A stretch of 64,000 bases of DNA. Origin: a virus. The position numbers were made by a program, and so were the translations under genes. Of the stretch, positions 39,264-45,352 are shown one piece after another. The stretch is taken from IMG/VR virus record IMGVR_UViG_3300042433_000146, positions 120,633 through 184,632 of that record; one strand, 5' to 3'. The stretch's first letter is position 1; the number at the start of each line of letters is the position of its first letter. The notes below the pieces were generated by a model. The model made no database searches, was not told the DNA's origin, and was given only the letters and a program-made list of their open reading frames with translations.

Positions 39264-39339
39264 TCTCCTGTAGCTCAGTTGGTAGAGCGTCCGGCTGTTA
39301 ACCGGATTGTCGCAGGTTCGAGTCCTGCCGGGAGAGCCA
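39264..39339 (+). tRNA. tRNA-Asn(GTT)
   Basis: Acceptor TCTCCTG/CGGGAGA, anticodon stem TCCGG/CCGGA with loop CTGTTAA, T arm GCAGG-TTCGAGT-CCTGC, GCCA. Canonical. The HNH gene on the other strand ends inside it. Confidence 0.94.
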
Positions 39340-39763
39340 ATTTCCTGTATCCGAATTGGATTGCGGTGCGCCGTCGATGGCAATTTGCGCACCGAATATC
39401 ACACTTTGCGATTTCTTTTTCGATGCGTGTCCAAGACCATGCCCCATGAATGAGTTTTCCGACTTCTCGATCTTTGGAGGATGGATCGCGATGATCGAAA
39501 TCGAGTACAAGTGGATCAGTAATACCGCAATCTACACACCGGCTGATGGAGAGAATTTGTAGGTATTTTTCATAGTTTTCTGATCTGCGGTTGATAGCTC
39601 TATCAATGGTCTTCTGTTTGATGGTCGGAGAGTGATGATAAGACAACCGAACACGTTGATTTTGGCATATTTTGCAATGCGTTTGAAGACCATCTGTTCG
39701 AGTTCGGTTCTTTGAAAATTCTGAGGTTGGCTTGTTAATGCGACATGAGGCACAGAACTTCAT
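39275..39763 (-). CDS. HNH endonuclease
   Basis: 162 residues from ATG 39763; the longer frame would run into tRNA-Phe. CASCRINKPTSEFSKN and CKICQNQ form an N-terminal zinc site (residues 4-35). CVDCGITDPLVLDFDHRDP near 77 and CDIRCANCHRRRT near 122 are the HNH nuclease core. The last 20 residues are encoded by the antisense strand of tRNA-Asn. It sits exactly between two tRNAs, as expected for a homing endonuclease that spreads through tRNA arrays. Confidence 0.82.
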   Translation of the reverse strand: MKFCASCRINKPTSEFSKNRTRTDGLQTHCKICQNQRVRLSYHHSPTIKQKTIDRAINRRSENYEKYLQILSISRCVDCGITDPLVLDFDHRDPSSKDREVGKLIHGAWSWTRIEKEIAKCDIRCANCHRRRTAIQFGYRKLALPAGLEPATIRLTAGRSTN

Positions 39764-39775
39764 GTCGATATCTAT

Positions 39776-39850
39776 GGTCGGGTAGCTGAGATGGATTAGC
39801 GCCGTTCTGAAAAAGCGGAGAGACGGGTTCAATACCCGTACCGACCACCA
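39776..39850 (+). tRNA. tRNA-Phe(GAA), copy 1
   Basis: Acceptor GGTCGG/CCGACC (6 bp plus G-A), anticodon loop CTGAAAA in stem CCGTT/AGCGG, T arm ACGGG-TTCAATA-CCCGT, ACCA. Confidence 0.9.
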
Positions 39851-39851
39851 A

Positions 39852-39895
39852 AAGAAAAATGCGACTTTCGCGTCCTTGAGGAACGAGAAAGTCGC
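39852..39895 (-). terminator. Terminator-like hairpin, minus strand
   Basis: Perfect 9-bp stem GCGACTTTC/GAAAGTCGC followed on the minus strand by ATTTTTCTTT. It would end transcription from the gene at 39980-40315, beyond tRNA-Phe copy 2. Confidence 0.65.
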
Positions 39896-39899
39896 AAAT

Positions 39900-39974
39900 C
39901 GCTTCTTAGCTGAGATGGATTAGCGGTGGACTGAAAACCCACAGAGGTCGGTTCGATCCCGACAGAAGCGGCCA
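39900..39974 (+). tRNA. tRNA-Phe(GAA), copy 2
   Basis: Acceptor CGCTTCT/AGAAGCG, D arm identical to copy 1, anticodon loop CTGAAAA in stem GTGG/CCAC, T arm GTCGG-TTCGATC-CCGAC, GCCA. Confidence 0.9.
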
Positions 39975-39979
39975 ATCCT

Positions 39980-40315
39980 TTACTTACGGGAGACGATCAC
40001 CGGGATCGACGCAAATGTGTCGTCGTCCATCACCGCGTCGATATTCCATACCGGCTTGTTCGAGACGGCAATGATCGTGTAGGTTTCAGCATTCGGCACC
40101 GTGAAGCCGACGTGACAATTGAACACGAAGACATCGCGCTTCGAATCGAACGTCGGTGGTTGTTGCGGATAGAACTTGCCATCAGCAGAGTACACGAACA
40201 GTTGAAGGTTGTGGCGAAGTGGAGCGTCGGTAACTTTTACCTCTACGGTGACCCACTCCGGGACGATACTACCAGTCGTCGGAGAAACGATGGTGATGTG
40301 GTTGGTTGTAGTCAT
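39980..40315 (-). CDS. Small Ig-like beta-sandwich protein
   Basis: 111 residues; ITIVSPTTGSIVPEWVTVEVKV and the following strands form one Ig-like domain (quoted in part) as in many phage accessory virion proteins. No signal peptide. Convergent with tRNA-Phe copy 2 and divergent from the methylase-like gene. Confidence 0.65.
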   Translation of the reverse strand: MTTTNHITIVSPTTGSIVPEWVTVEVKVTDAPLRHNLQLFVYSADGKFYPQQPPTFDSKRDVFVFNCHVGFTVPNAETYTIIAVSNKPVWNIDAVMDDDTFASIPVIVSRK

Positions 40316-40370
40316 GACATTCGATGTTTAGACTCCGGTCAGCTTTCAGATCGTGGTAGACTGGACAAAA

Positions 40371-41162
40371 ATGGCGAAAAAGAAAGCCGCTGTCCAGCCG
40401 GTCATTGAACAGTCAACACCAGCACAGCACCGAAAAAACATCGTGAAGCTGATCCATGATGCGGCCCGGCGGACGGACTATCGCAAGGTCTTCGCTGATT
40501 TCGTGGAAATGGCGGCTCTGTGTGTCAGTAACGCCGTCGATCATCCACAAGCGGAAGAACGCGAAAAGCGGTACATGGAAATCGTCAAGTTTTATCAGCC
40601 GGAAGAGATTTCGCTGTTCCCTAAGATGTTGGCGGAATTGACTTTAGCGCTGGAAGCGGAACCGCATGATGCTCTTGGAATGATCTATGGTGAACTAGAG
40701 ATCACCAACAAGTATGCCGGGCAGTTCTTCACACCATACGAACTGTGCCGGATGATGGCCCGGATGATGATCGACGATCAGATGCGGGAGTTGATTCGAA
40801 CGAACGGATACATCACTGTTCAAGAACCGGCGTGTGGTGCTGGTGCGAATGTGATCGGATTGGCTCATGAAATGAAGGAAGCCGGGATCAACTATCAGAC
40901 CAGCATGCATGTCACCGCGATTGATGTGGACCCGAAGTGCGTTCATATGTGCTACTTGCAGTTGTCATTGCTTCATGTGCCCGCGATGGTTTATCACGGG
41001 AACACCTTGTCACTCAAAATGCACAGCGTATGGAAGACCCCGGCGCATATCATGGGCGGGTGGTGGTGGAAATTGGATCGTGCCAAACGGCCCGTGGAAA
41101 CGGTGAACCGGCCCGGTCCTATCGAAGTGGATCTTTCGGAAGGTCTGCCGGGCGCGGCCTAA
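40371..41162 (+). CDS. DNA adenine methylase-like protein (HsdM/Eco57I-type fold), motif IV not seen
   Basis: 263 residues from ATG 40371; GTG 40353 is also in frame. Residues 110-140 (GQFFTPYELCRMMARMM) match the FTP-x-x motif X region of N6-adenine methylases, and VQEPACGAGANVIGLAHEM near 152 is the AdoMet-binding motif I; TAIDVDPKCVHMCYLQ follows. The catalytic NPPY (motif IV) expected after the GNTLS strand is absent: the sequence reads HSVWKTPAH. Such phage proteins exist; it may bind AdoMet without methylating DNA. Confidence 0.78.
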   Translation: MAKKKAAVQPVIEQSTPAQHRKNIVKLIHDAARRTDYRKVFADFVEMAALCVSNAVDHPQAEEREKRYMEIVKFYQPEEISLFPKMLAELTLALEAEPHDALGMIYGELEITNKYAGQFFTPYELCRMMARMMIDDQMRELIRTNGYITVQEPACGAGANVIGLAHEMKEAGINYQTSMHVTAIDVDPKCVHMCYLQLSLLHVPAMVYHGNTLSLKMHSVWKTPAHIMGGWWWKLDRAKRPVETVNRPGPIEVDLSEGLPGAA

Positions 41163-41178
41163 ACAGGTTCTACAACAT

Positions 41179-41264
41179 GACGGCGTAGTCTAAAGGATCA
41201 GGCACCACCCTCCGAAGGTGGGGACGCAAGTCCAATGTGGGTTCGAGTCCCACCGCCGTCTCCA
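41179..41264 (+). tRNA. tRNA-Arg(CCG) with long variable arm
   Basis: Acceptor GACGGCG/CGCCGTC, anticodon stem CCACC/GGTGG with loop CTCCGAA, T arm GTGGG-TTCGAGT-CCCAC, TCCA. Variable arm GGAC-GCAA-GTCC, class II-like as in Arg(ACG) at 35909. Confidence 0.9.
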
Positions 41265-41269
41265 ATCTC

Positions 41270-41298
41270 TTGACAAACTCGGTTTAACGAGTTACAAT
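41270..41298 (+). promoter_or_regulatory. Sigma70-type promoter
   Basis: TTGACA 41270-41275, 17-nt spacer containing ACTCGGTTTAACGAGT (an inverted repeat), TACAAT 41293-41298. The palindrome in the spacer could be an operator. The gene starts at 41305, leaderless or nearly so. Confidence 0.82.
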
Positions 41299-41304
41299 GT
41301 GGGT

Positions 41305-41514
41305 ATGAATACCAAACCGGGATGTGTCGGTTGCAAGTGGGCCAAATGGGATATGGCCGGGCGCAAGCGTTTGACAAAAAACACGGTAGGCCACTGTCAG
41401 TGGCCGGTTCCTGAACTTCCGAAAGTTCCGGTGGTCTTCAAGATCGAAGTTCAGAACAACTCTGCAATCTGGCCGGACTACAAAGATGTCTGTCCGGTGC
41501 GCGAAGAAGCCTAA
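41305..41514 (+). CDS. Small Cys-containing protein
   Basis: 69 residues. CVGCKWAKWD, GHCQWPVP and KDVCPVREE supply four Cys and a His in a spacing suited to one zinc site; the pattern is seen in small phage proteins of unknown role. Expressed from the adjacent promoter. Confidence 0.65.
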   Translation: MNTKPGCVGCKWAKWDMAGRKRLTKNTVGHCQWPVPELPKVPVVFKIEVQNNSAIWPDYKDVCPVREEA

Positions 41515-41515
41515 G

Positions 41516-42805
41516 CTATTTGGCCGGGAAGCCGGTGATGCGGAGAAACTGGTTCTCCATAAACAGCGCCAACCCGCGACCCATGATGTAGTAGGAAAAC
41601 GTCTCACAGAAGGCTTCGTCCGGGTTCTTGTTTGAATATCCAGTCGGCACGTGATACGCGAACGTACCGCCCGCCGTTTTTTCAAACTTGGACCATGCGG
41701 CATTGATGTCGTTCTTCATCGGTGACGGGATGTACATGTCGCCGCCGTTATTGGTGTATTGTCGCCAGAACGCCACAAACAAATCTTTCGTTTGTGGATT
41801 GTCGATGTACCGGGGAAGATTTTCCCACACACCTTCAATGCGATTTCTCCATTCATCCGTGTTTTGCATTCCGATGGCGATTACCTTATCATAGGCCCGG
41901 CGCAAAGATCGCACGTCACTGTCGGTGAAGCTGACTTGGTTCTTCTTGATGAGATCGATCCATCCTTCGCGCTGGCTTGGCTTGAGGATGCGGGCATAGA
42001 CGTGATGTCCGACTTCATGTGCGATGACACGCGGATCGGAATACCCGAACATGGTTGAACGGATCGTATTGTTGTAATCGTAAGTGCCAGCCGCCCAATC
42101 GTTCGATGCAAAGTCCGCTTCGAAGATCAATTCTTTGAGAAGGTTGCCGAATCCAAAGTGACGTAGCCGGTCGGTTGCCATCTTCAAGGCGTGAAGGTAC
42201 TCTTTCAGTTTTGCTTTGTCGCGCTGTTCGGTTTCGTCTGTCGTCACAAAGCGAACGCGCACATCGGCGAACTTGAACTCTTCGTGCTTCAGGTAGGATT
42301 CCAGCTTGTCACCTTTTTGCGCCAGCCATTCATCCATCGCGGCGAACATTTCGCGGGTCAGCTTACCGTACTTCGTATAGACGCTGTTCCGCGCTTTATC
42401 GAATCCGGCGTAGTACTTCGACCATTCGGCTTCTTTTCCGTCGAAACGGAATTGCTTGTACTTCTCCCCGTTGGCCGGTCGGAGAACGTCAGATCCGCGC
42501 GGCCAATCGACAAAGAAGATGCCGGTGCCGTCGATGTGAAGGTTCCACCATTTTTCCCGCACCTGTTTTTCTTCCCATGACTCATGGGGCTTTTCCCGCT
42601 TCTGTGTGCCGCTGATGGAGAAAACAGACATGAGGATGCCTTCCATGTGGGCCAGCCATTTGTCGTAGGCTTGAACGACGATGTACAGATCGCGGGGAGA
42701 CTTGATGCGCCGGATGTTCTTGCTGAACATCGCCGCGTCCTTGCGGAGTGATTCAATCTCTGATTTGTTGACCGCTTCCGAAAGGAACTGTTCGAAGGTG
42801 AGCAT
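41516..42805 (-). CDS. Zinc metalloprotease with capsid-targeting-like N-terminus
   Basis: 429 residues. HEVGHHVYAR near residue 260 is an HExxH zincin motif; NPDEAFCETFSYYIMG near 402 supplies a downstream acidic helix of the type that provides the third ligand. The start MLTFEQFLSEA closely resembles the T4 capsid-targeting peptide (MKTYQEFIAEA), with LSE fitting the prohead-protease site. It is coupled to the Dps gene (ATGCTC at the junction). A protease packed in the head and injected or used in maturation is inferred. Confidence 0.78.
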   Translation of the reverse strand: MLTFEQFLSEAVNKSEIESLRKDAAMFSKNIRRIKSPRDLYIVVQAYDKWLAHMEGILMSVFSISGTQKREKPHESWEEKQVREKWWNLHIDGTGIFFVDWPRGSDVLRPANGEKYKQFRFDGKEAEWSKYYAGFDKARNSVYTKYGKLTREMFAAMDEWLAQKGDKLESYLKHEEFKFADVRVRFVTTDETEQRDKAKLKEYLHALKMATDRLRHFGFGNLLKELIFEADFASNDWAAGTYDYNNTIRSTMFGYSDPRVIAHEVGHHVYARILKPSQREGWIDLIKKNQVSFTDSDVRSLRRAYDKVIAIGMQNTDEWRNRIEGVWENLPRYIDNPQTKDLFVAFWRQYTNNGGDMYIPSPMKNDINAAWSKFEKTAGGTFAYHVPTGYSNKNPDEAFCETFSYYIMGRGLALFMENQFLRITGFPAK

Positions 42806-43395
42806 TATTCCTCTTCGTCGTCGGATTCTTCGTCATCATCCGCCTCTTCATCATCGGCGGTGTCTTCTTCCTCTTCAGGCTCTTCTTCGGGTTCCGGTTC
42901 GCGTTCGTTGTCTTCTAACTCTTCGTCGGTAGCGACGTGGGAGCGAACGAACCAAGCATCCTTATCGATGGATTCGATCATGTTGGCGATCATGTTTTTG
43001 GTGCCTTCGTCGTTCACGTCGTTCATGATCGTGTTGAGCCGGTCGGAGATATCGACCAGATCGGTATGAAGATCCAGAAGCATGTTCTTGGCCGGTTGAA
43101 GTTGGCCGGTCGTTTCTTGGATTGTCGCAAGGTCCAGAAACTCTTGCATGGAGCCGGGCGCGACCAGTCGAAGGGCACGCATGCGTTCGGCCACGACATC
43201 GATGTGTTCATTCAGGTGACCATAGATGTCGTCGAACAGTTTGTGTAGCGGGCCAAAAAAGGGACCGCGAACGTTCCAGTGGAAGTTGTGAACTTTGATT
43301 GATACGACGTGCAAATCCGCCAACAAAACGGGAAGTTCGTGTTCGGTGGAACTGTCGGCTACGGATTCCTTGAGAAACTGGTGAAAGCCCTTCAT
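42805..43395 (-). CDS. Dps-family ferritin with capsid-targeting-like N-terminus and acidic tail
   Basis: 196 residues. The Dps core (20-150) keeps the ferroxidase residues: His39 and His51 (NFHWNVRG, PLHKLFDD), Asp55, Asp66 and Glu70 (HIDVVAERM). Dps proteins bind iron, remove peroxide and often coat DNA. The start MKGFHQFLKES resembles the T4 capsid-targeting peptide with LKE as a possible cleavage site. The last 40 residues are almost all Glu/Asp. Late promoter just upstream. A head-packaged Dps is the inference. Confidence 0.87.
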   Translation of the reverse strand: MKGFHQFLKESVADSSTEHELPVLLADLHVVSIKVHNFHWNVRGPFFGPLHKLFDDIYGHLNEHIDVVAERMRALRLVAPGSMQEFLDLATIQETTGQLQPAKNMLLDLHTDLVDISDRLNTIMNDVNDEGTKNMIANMIESIDKDAWFVRSHVATDEELEDNEREPEPEEEPEEEEDTADDEEADDDEESDDEEE

Positions 43396-43401
43396 GCTTC
43401 C

Positions 43402-43408
43402 TATTTAT
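43402..43408 (-). promoter_or_regulatory. Late promoter box ATAAATA
   Basis: Minus-strand ATAAATAGGAAGC ending just before the Dps ATG; AGGA in the short leader. Confidence 0.78.
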
Positions 43409-43435
43409 TGCAGACGTGTGGTATGATGTTTCTAT

Positions 43436-43572
43436 GGGTCAGCCGTAGGATCAAGGTTATCGCCCCAAACCGCCATGCGCGGGTTCGATTCCCGTCATCA
43501 TCCTTTGGTGGGTGGTGTTGACCAGTGGTAGGTCAGCGGATCAGATTCCTTGGCCGTTCAATTTGCTGACCC
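43436..43572 (+). ncRNA. Permuted tRNA-Gly(CCC)-like RNA, element 4
   Basis: Ends GGGTCAGC/GCTGACCC pair perfectly (8 bp). Core AGCCG, helix GGATCAAGG/CCTTGGCC, TTATC, TTTGCT. 3' tRNA half: loop GCCCCAA, T arm GCGGG-TTCGATT-CCCGT, acceptor CATCATC; an 8-nt linker; 5' half: acceptor GGTGGTG, D arm GACC/GGTC. Anticodon CCC with C at position 33; C31-A39 mismatch. No CCA. Confidence 0.58.
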
Positions 43573-43579
43573 CTAAATA
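43573..43579 (+). promoter_or_regulatory. Late promoter box CTAAATA
   Basis: Immediately follows element 4; the gene at 43591 starts 11 nt later. Confidence 0.72.
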
Positions 43580-43590
43580 GGATTGCCGTC

Positions 43591-44010
43591 ATGAAGCATT
43601 TCGACACCATCATTCTGTGCGTCTTGGTATTCATCGGGTCGTCGTATTTTCTGTCGCCAGATGTATTGGGACAGACGCGCACCGATATGAAGAATCAGGT
43701 GCGGAATCTTCATGGCATCATCACACCCCGGCCCGGCACGATTGTGATCTGTGTGGCGGATACGAAGTGTGAAGCCCTGCCAGATGGGGCATACGTGGTC
43801 TACAGGACGTTGCCACCCGCCGGGCCGGGTCCATGCACCACAGTCGGCACTGGAGCCTTCAGCGTCGATGAGAAGGGCTACATGTACTGGTGTTCGCCGC
43901 CGTGGGATGGACCCATTGGACAGAACAACAGCGTGTGGATGAGAACGGCGGAACCGATGGTCAAAACGTGGACGCCGGATAGACCTGTAGGCGCACCGAC
44001 CATCAAATAG
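43591..44010 (+). CDS. Exported or membrane-anchored hypothetical protein
   Basis: 139 residues. N-terminal hydrophobic segment (TIILCVLVFIGSSYFLSP) ending ...VLGQ is a signal peptide or anchor. The rest contains four Cys (VICVADTKCE, GPCTTV, YWCSPP) that could pair in the periplasm. No family recognised. Late promoter upstream. Confidence 0.65.
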   Translation: MKHFDTIILCVLVFIGSSYFLSPDVLGQTRTDMKNQVRNLHGIITPRPGTIVICVADTKCEALPDGAYVVYRTLPPAGPGPCTTVGTGAFSVDEKGYMYWCSPPWDGPIGQNNSVWMRTAEPMVKTWTPDRPVGAPTIK

Positions 44011-44080
44011 CTGGCCGTCTGCCTGACCGTTCCAGAAGGTAAGAGCGAAGGTCCTTAATACAAGAGCCGCCAGCGATCAC

Positions 44081-44159
44081 GTCCCCGTAGCTCAGTTTTG
44101 GAAAGAGCGTCCGCCTCCTAAGCGGAAGGTCGTAGGTTCGAATCCTACCGGGGACACCA
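44081..44159 (+). tRNA. tRNA-Arg(CCT)
   Basis: Acceptor GTCCCCG/CGGGGAC, anticodon stem TCCGC/GCGGA with loop CTCCTAA, T arm GTAGG-TTCGAAT-CCTAC, ACCA; normal 5-nt variable loop, slightly long D loop. Confidence 0.93.
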
Positions 44160-44161
44160 AT

Positions 44162-44386
44162 TCACAGGACCATCATGCGGTTCAGTTCAGCAACTTCAGC
44201 ATCCGTCTTTTCGATGTGTTCGGCTGTTTGGAGTTTGATGTCCAGCCCATCTTCGATGATTGATGTGATGCACCATAATTTCTGTAGCGCGTCTGGTACA
44301 AGTTCCGGGCAATGTGTTGCGGCCAGAATGTAGTGGCGCTGAGCATTCATGAGTTCACGGAGAGCGGCCCGCTGATTGTCAGTCAT
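44162..44386 (-). CDS. Small helical late protein
   Basis: 74 residues from ATG 44386, chosen because TATAAATG ends 9 nt upstream. Entirely helical with a single CPEL motif. No family recognised. Lies between two tRNAs on the other strand. Confidence 0.55.
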   Translation of the reverse strand: MTDNQRAALRELMNAQRHYILAATHCPELVPDALQKLWCITSIIEDGLDIKLQTAEHIEKTDAEVAELNRMMVL

Positions 44387-44394
44387 CTTCGAGC

Positions 44395-44401
44395 ATTTAT
44401 A
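44395..44401 (-). promoter_or_regulatory. Late promoter box TATAAAT
   Basis: Minus strand, upstream of the gene starting at 44386; abuts tRNA-Arg(TCT) on the plus strand. Confidence 0.62.
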
Positions 44402-44404
44402 CAC

Positions 44405-44481
44405 GGCCCCATCGCCTAACGGAATAAGGCATCGGTCTTCTAAACCGATCTATCCGGGTTCGAGTCCCGGTGGGGCTTCCA
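44405..44481 (+). tRNA. tRNA-Arg(TCT)
   Basis: Acceptor GGCCCCA/TGGGGCT, anticodon stem TCGGT/ACCGA with loop CTTCTAA, T arm CCGGG-TTCGAGT-CCCGG, TCCA. Canonical; fourth Arg isoacceptor. Confidence 0.94.
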
Positions 44482-44504
44482 ATACACCTGTGGAAAATAC
44501 TAGG

Positions 44505-44533
44505 TTGACAACGGGAGTATAATCCGTTCTAAT
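44505..44533 (+). promoter_or_regulatory. Sigma70-type promoter
   Basis: TTGACA 44505-44510, 17-nt spacer, TCTAAT 44528-44533, just upstream of ATG 44540. Confidence 0.78.
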
Positions 44534-44539
44534 GTAGGC

Positions 44540-44872
44540 ATGAAACTGTATGCAGTCACAGTCACCCTTCGGTCAGATCCTTGGTTGGCAACGGAGTTCA
44601 AATCCGTTCTTGCCAAGCTCCCGGAGTTCGATGAAATCGCAGCGGAGAAAGCATTAGTGCTGGCGCACAACATCGCCAGTGCAAAGAGTCAGGTCCACAG
44701 GGAAATCGTCAAAGCCATCGCTAAGAATCAGTTGATGGACAACGAAACTCTCAAACAGATCAACATGGCGCTGGACCACAAAGACAGCATCGTGGCTGAA
44801 CTCATTCCTATGTCGATGCCGCGTGTCATGTTCATTCATGACGGCATCAGTAGCATTCCGGTCGCTGCCTAA
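44540..44872 (+). CDS. Hypothetical protein
   Basis: 110 residues, leaderless layout after the promoter. A ferredoxin-like start (KLYAVTVTLRSDP) and a long central helix region. No recognised family. Confidence 0.6.
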   Translation: MKLYAVTVTLRSDPWLATEFKSVLAKLPEFDEIAAEKALVLAHNIASAKSQVHREIVKAIAKNQLMDNETLKQINMALDHKDSIVAELIPMSMPRVMFIHDGISSIPVAA

Positions 44873-44919
44873 ACGACCGACAACCTCTTTGAAACGGGGT
44901 CCATTCGCTAAATTGGTGA

Positions 44920-45117
44920 ATGGACCGGCTATTTGTGTACTCTGTTCTCTTAGGCAACACGGAAGAACGCGCACGGGAATTTCTTTCCCGGAACGGCATC
45001 GATTATCTGATCGTGTCGCGCAATGGAACTGAGTATAAGAATAGGCTTCATCGCTCCTATACCCGTATCTTGCTGTCTATCTTTGAAGGCCGCGTGTCTA
45101 AAGTAGAATGGAGATAA
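44920..45117 (+). CDS. Small protein, weakly GGCT/AIG2-like
   Basis: 65 residues. The opening LFVYSVLLG resembles the LFVYGTL strand of gamma-glutamylcyclotransferase-like proteins, but the domain would be badly truncated, so this is only a hint. Helical and basic after residue 35. Confidence 0.45.
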   Translation: MDRLFVYSVLLGNTEERAREFLSRNGIDYLIVSRNGTEYKNRLHRSYTRILLSIFEGRVSKVEWR

Positions 45118-45123
45118 ACCATC

Positions 45124-45342
45124 ATGTACAGACAATGCACATTACAACGCGGAACGACTCAACAAGTCGCATGGATTCCTGAAACATTTGCCAAGGTCGG
45201 ATCATATGTGAATATCACAGAAAATGGAAAGTCGGAAGACGGTTGGAAGGTTCTGTCCGTCAGCGACATTCGTCAGACAGAAGACTATCGCCGGTCGCAT
45301 GAACGCGATCACATGTACCAGCGGCAAGCATCAGACATCTAG
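45124..45342 (+). CDS. Small hypothetical phage protein
   Basis: 72 residues. MYRQCTLQRGTTQQVAWIPE and YVNITENGKSEDGWKVLSV give a compact beta-rich domain of a type frequent in phage early regions, followed by a charged helix. Function unknown. Confidence 0.65.
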   Translation: MYRQCTLQRGTTQQVAWIPETFAKVGSYVNITENGKSEDGWKVLSVSDIRQTEDYRRSHERDHMYQRQASDI

Positions 45343-45352
45343 TTCTCGGTTT

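Noticed and set aside
35700-44500. CRISPR array in the repeat-rich RNA region
   Set aside because: Repeats are tRNA arms and the permuted element core; spacing is irregular and no direct repeat-spacer pattern exists.
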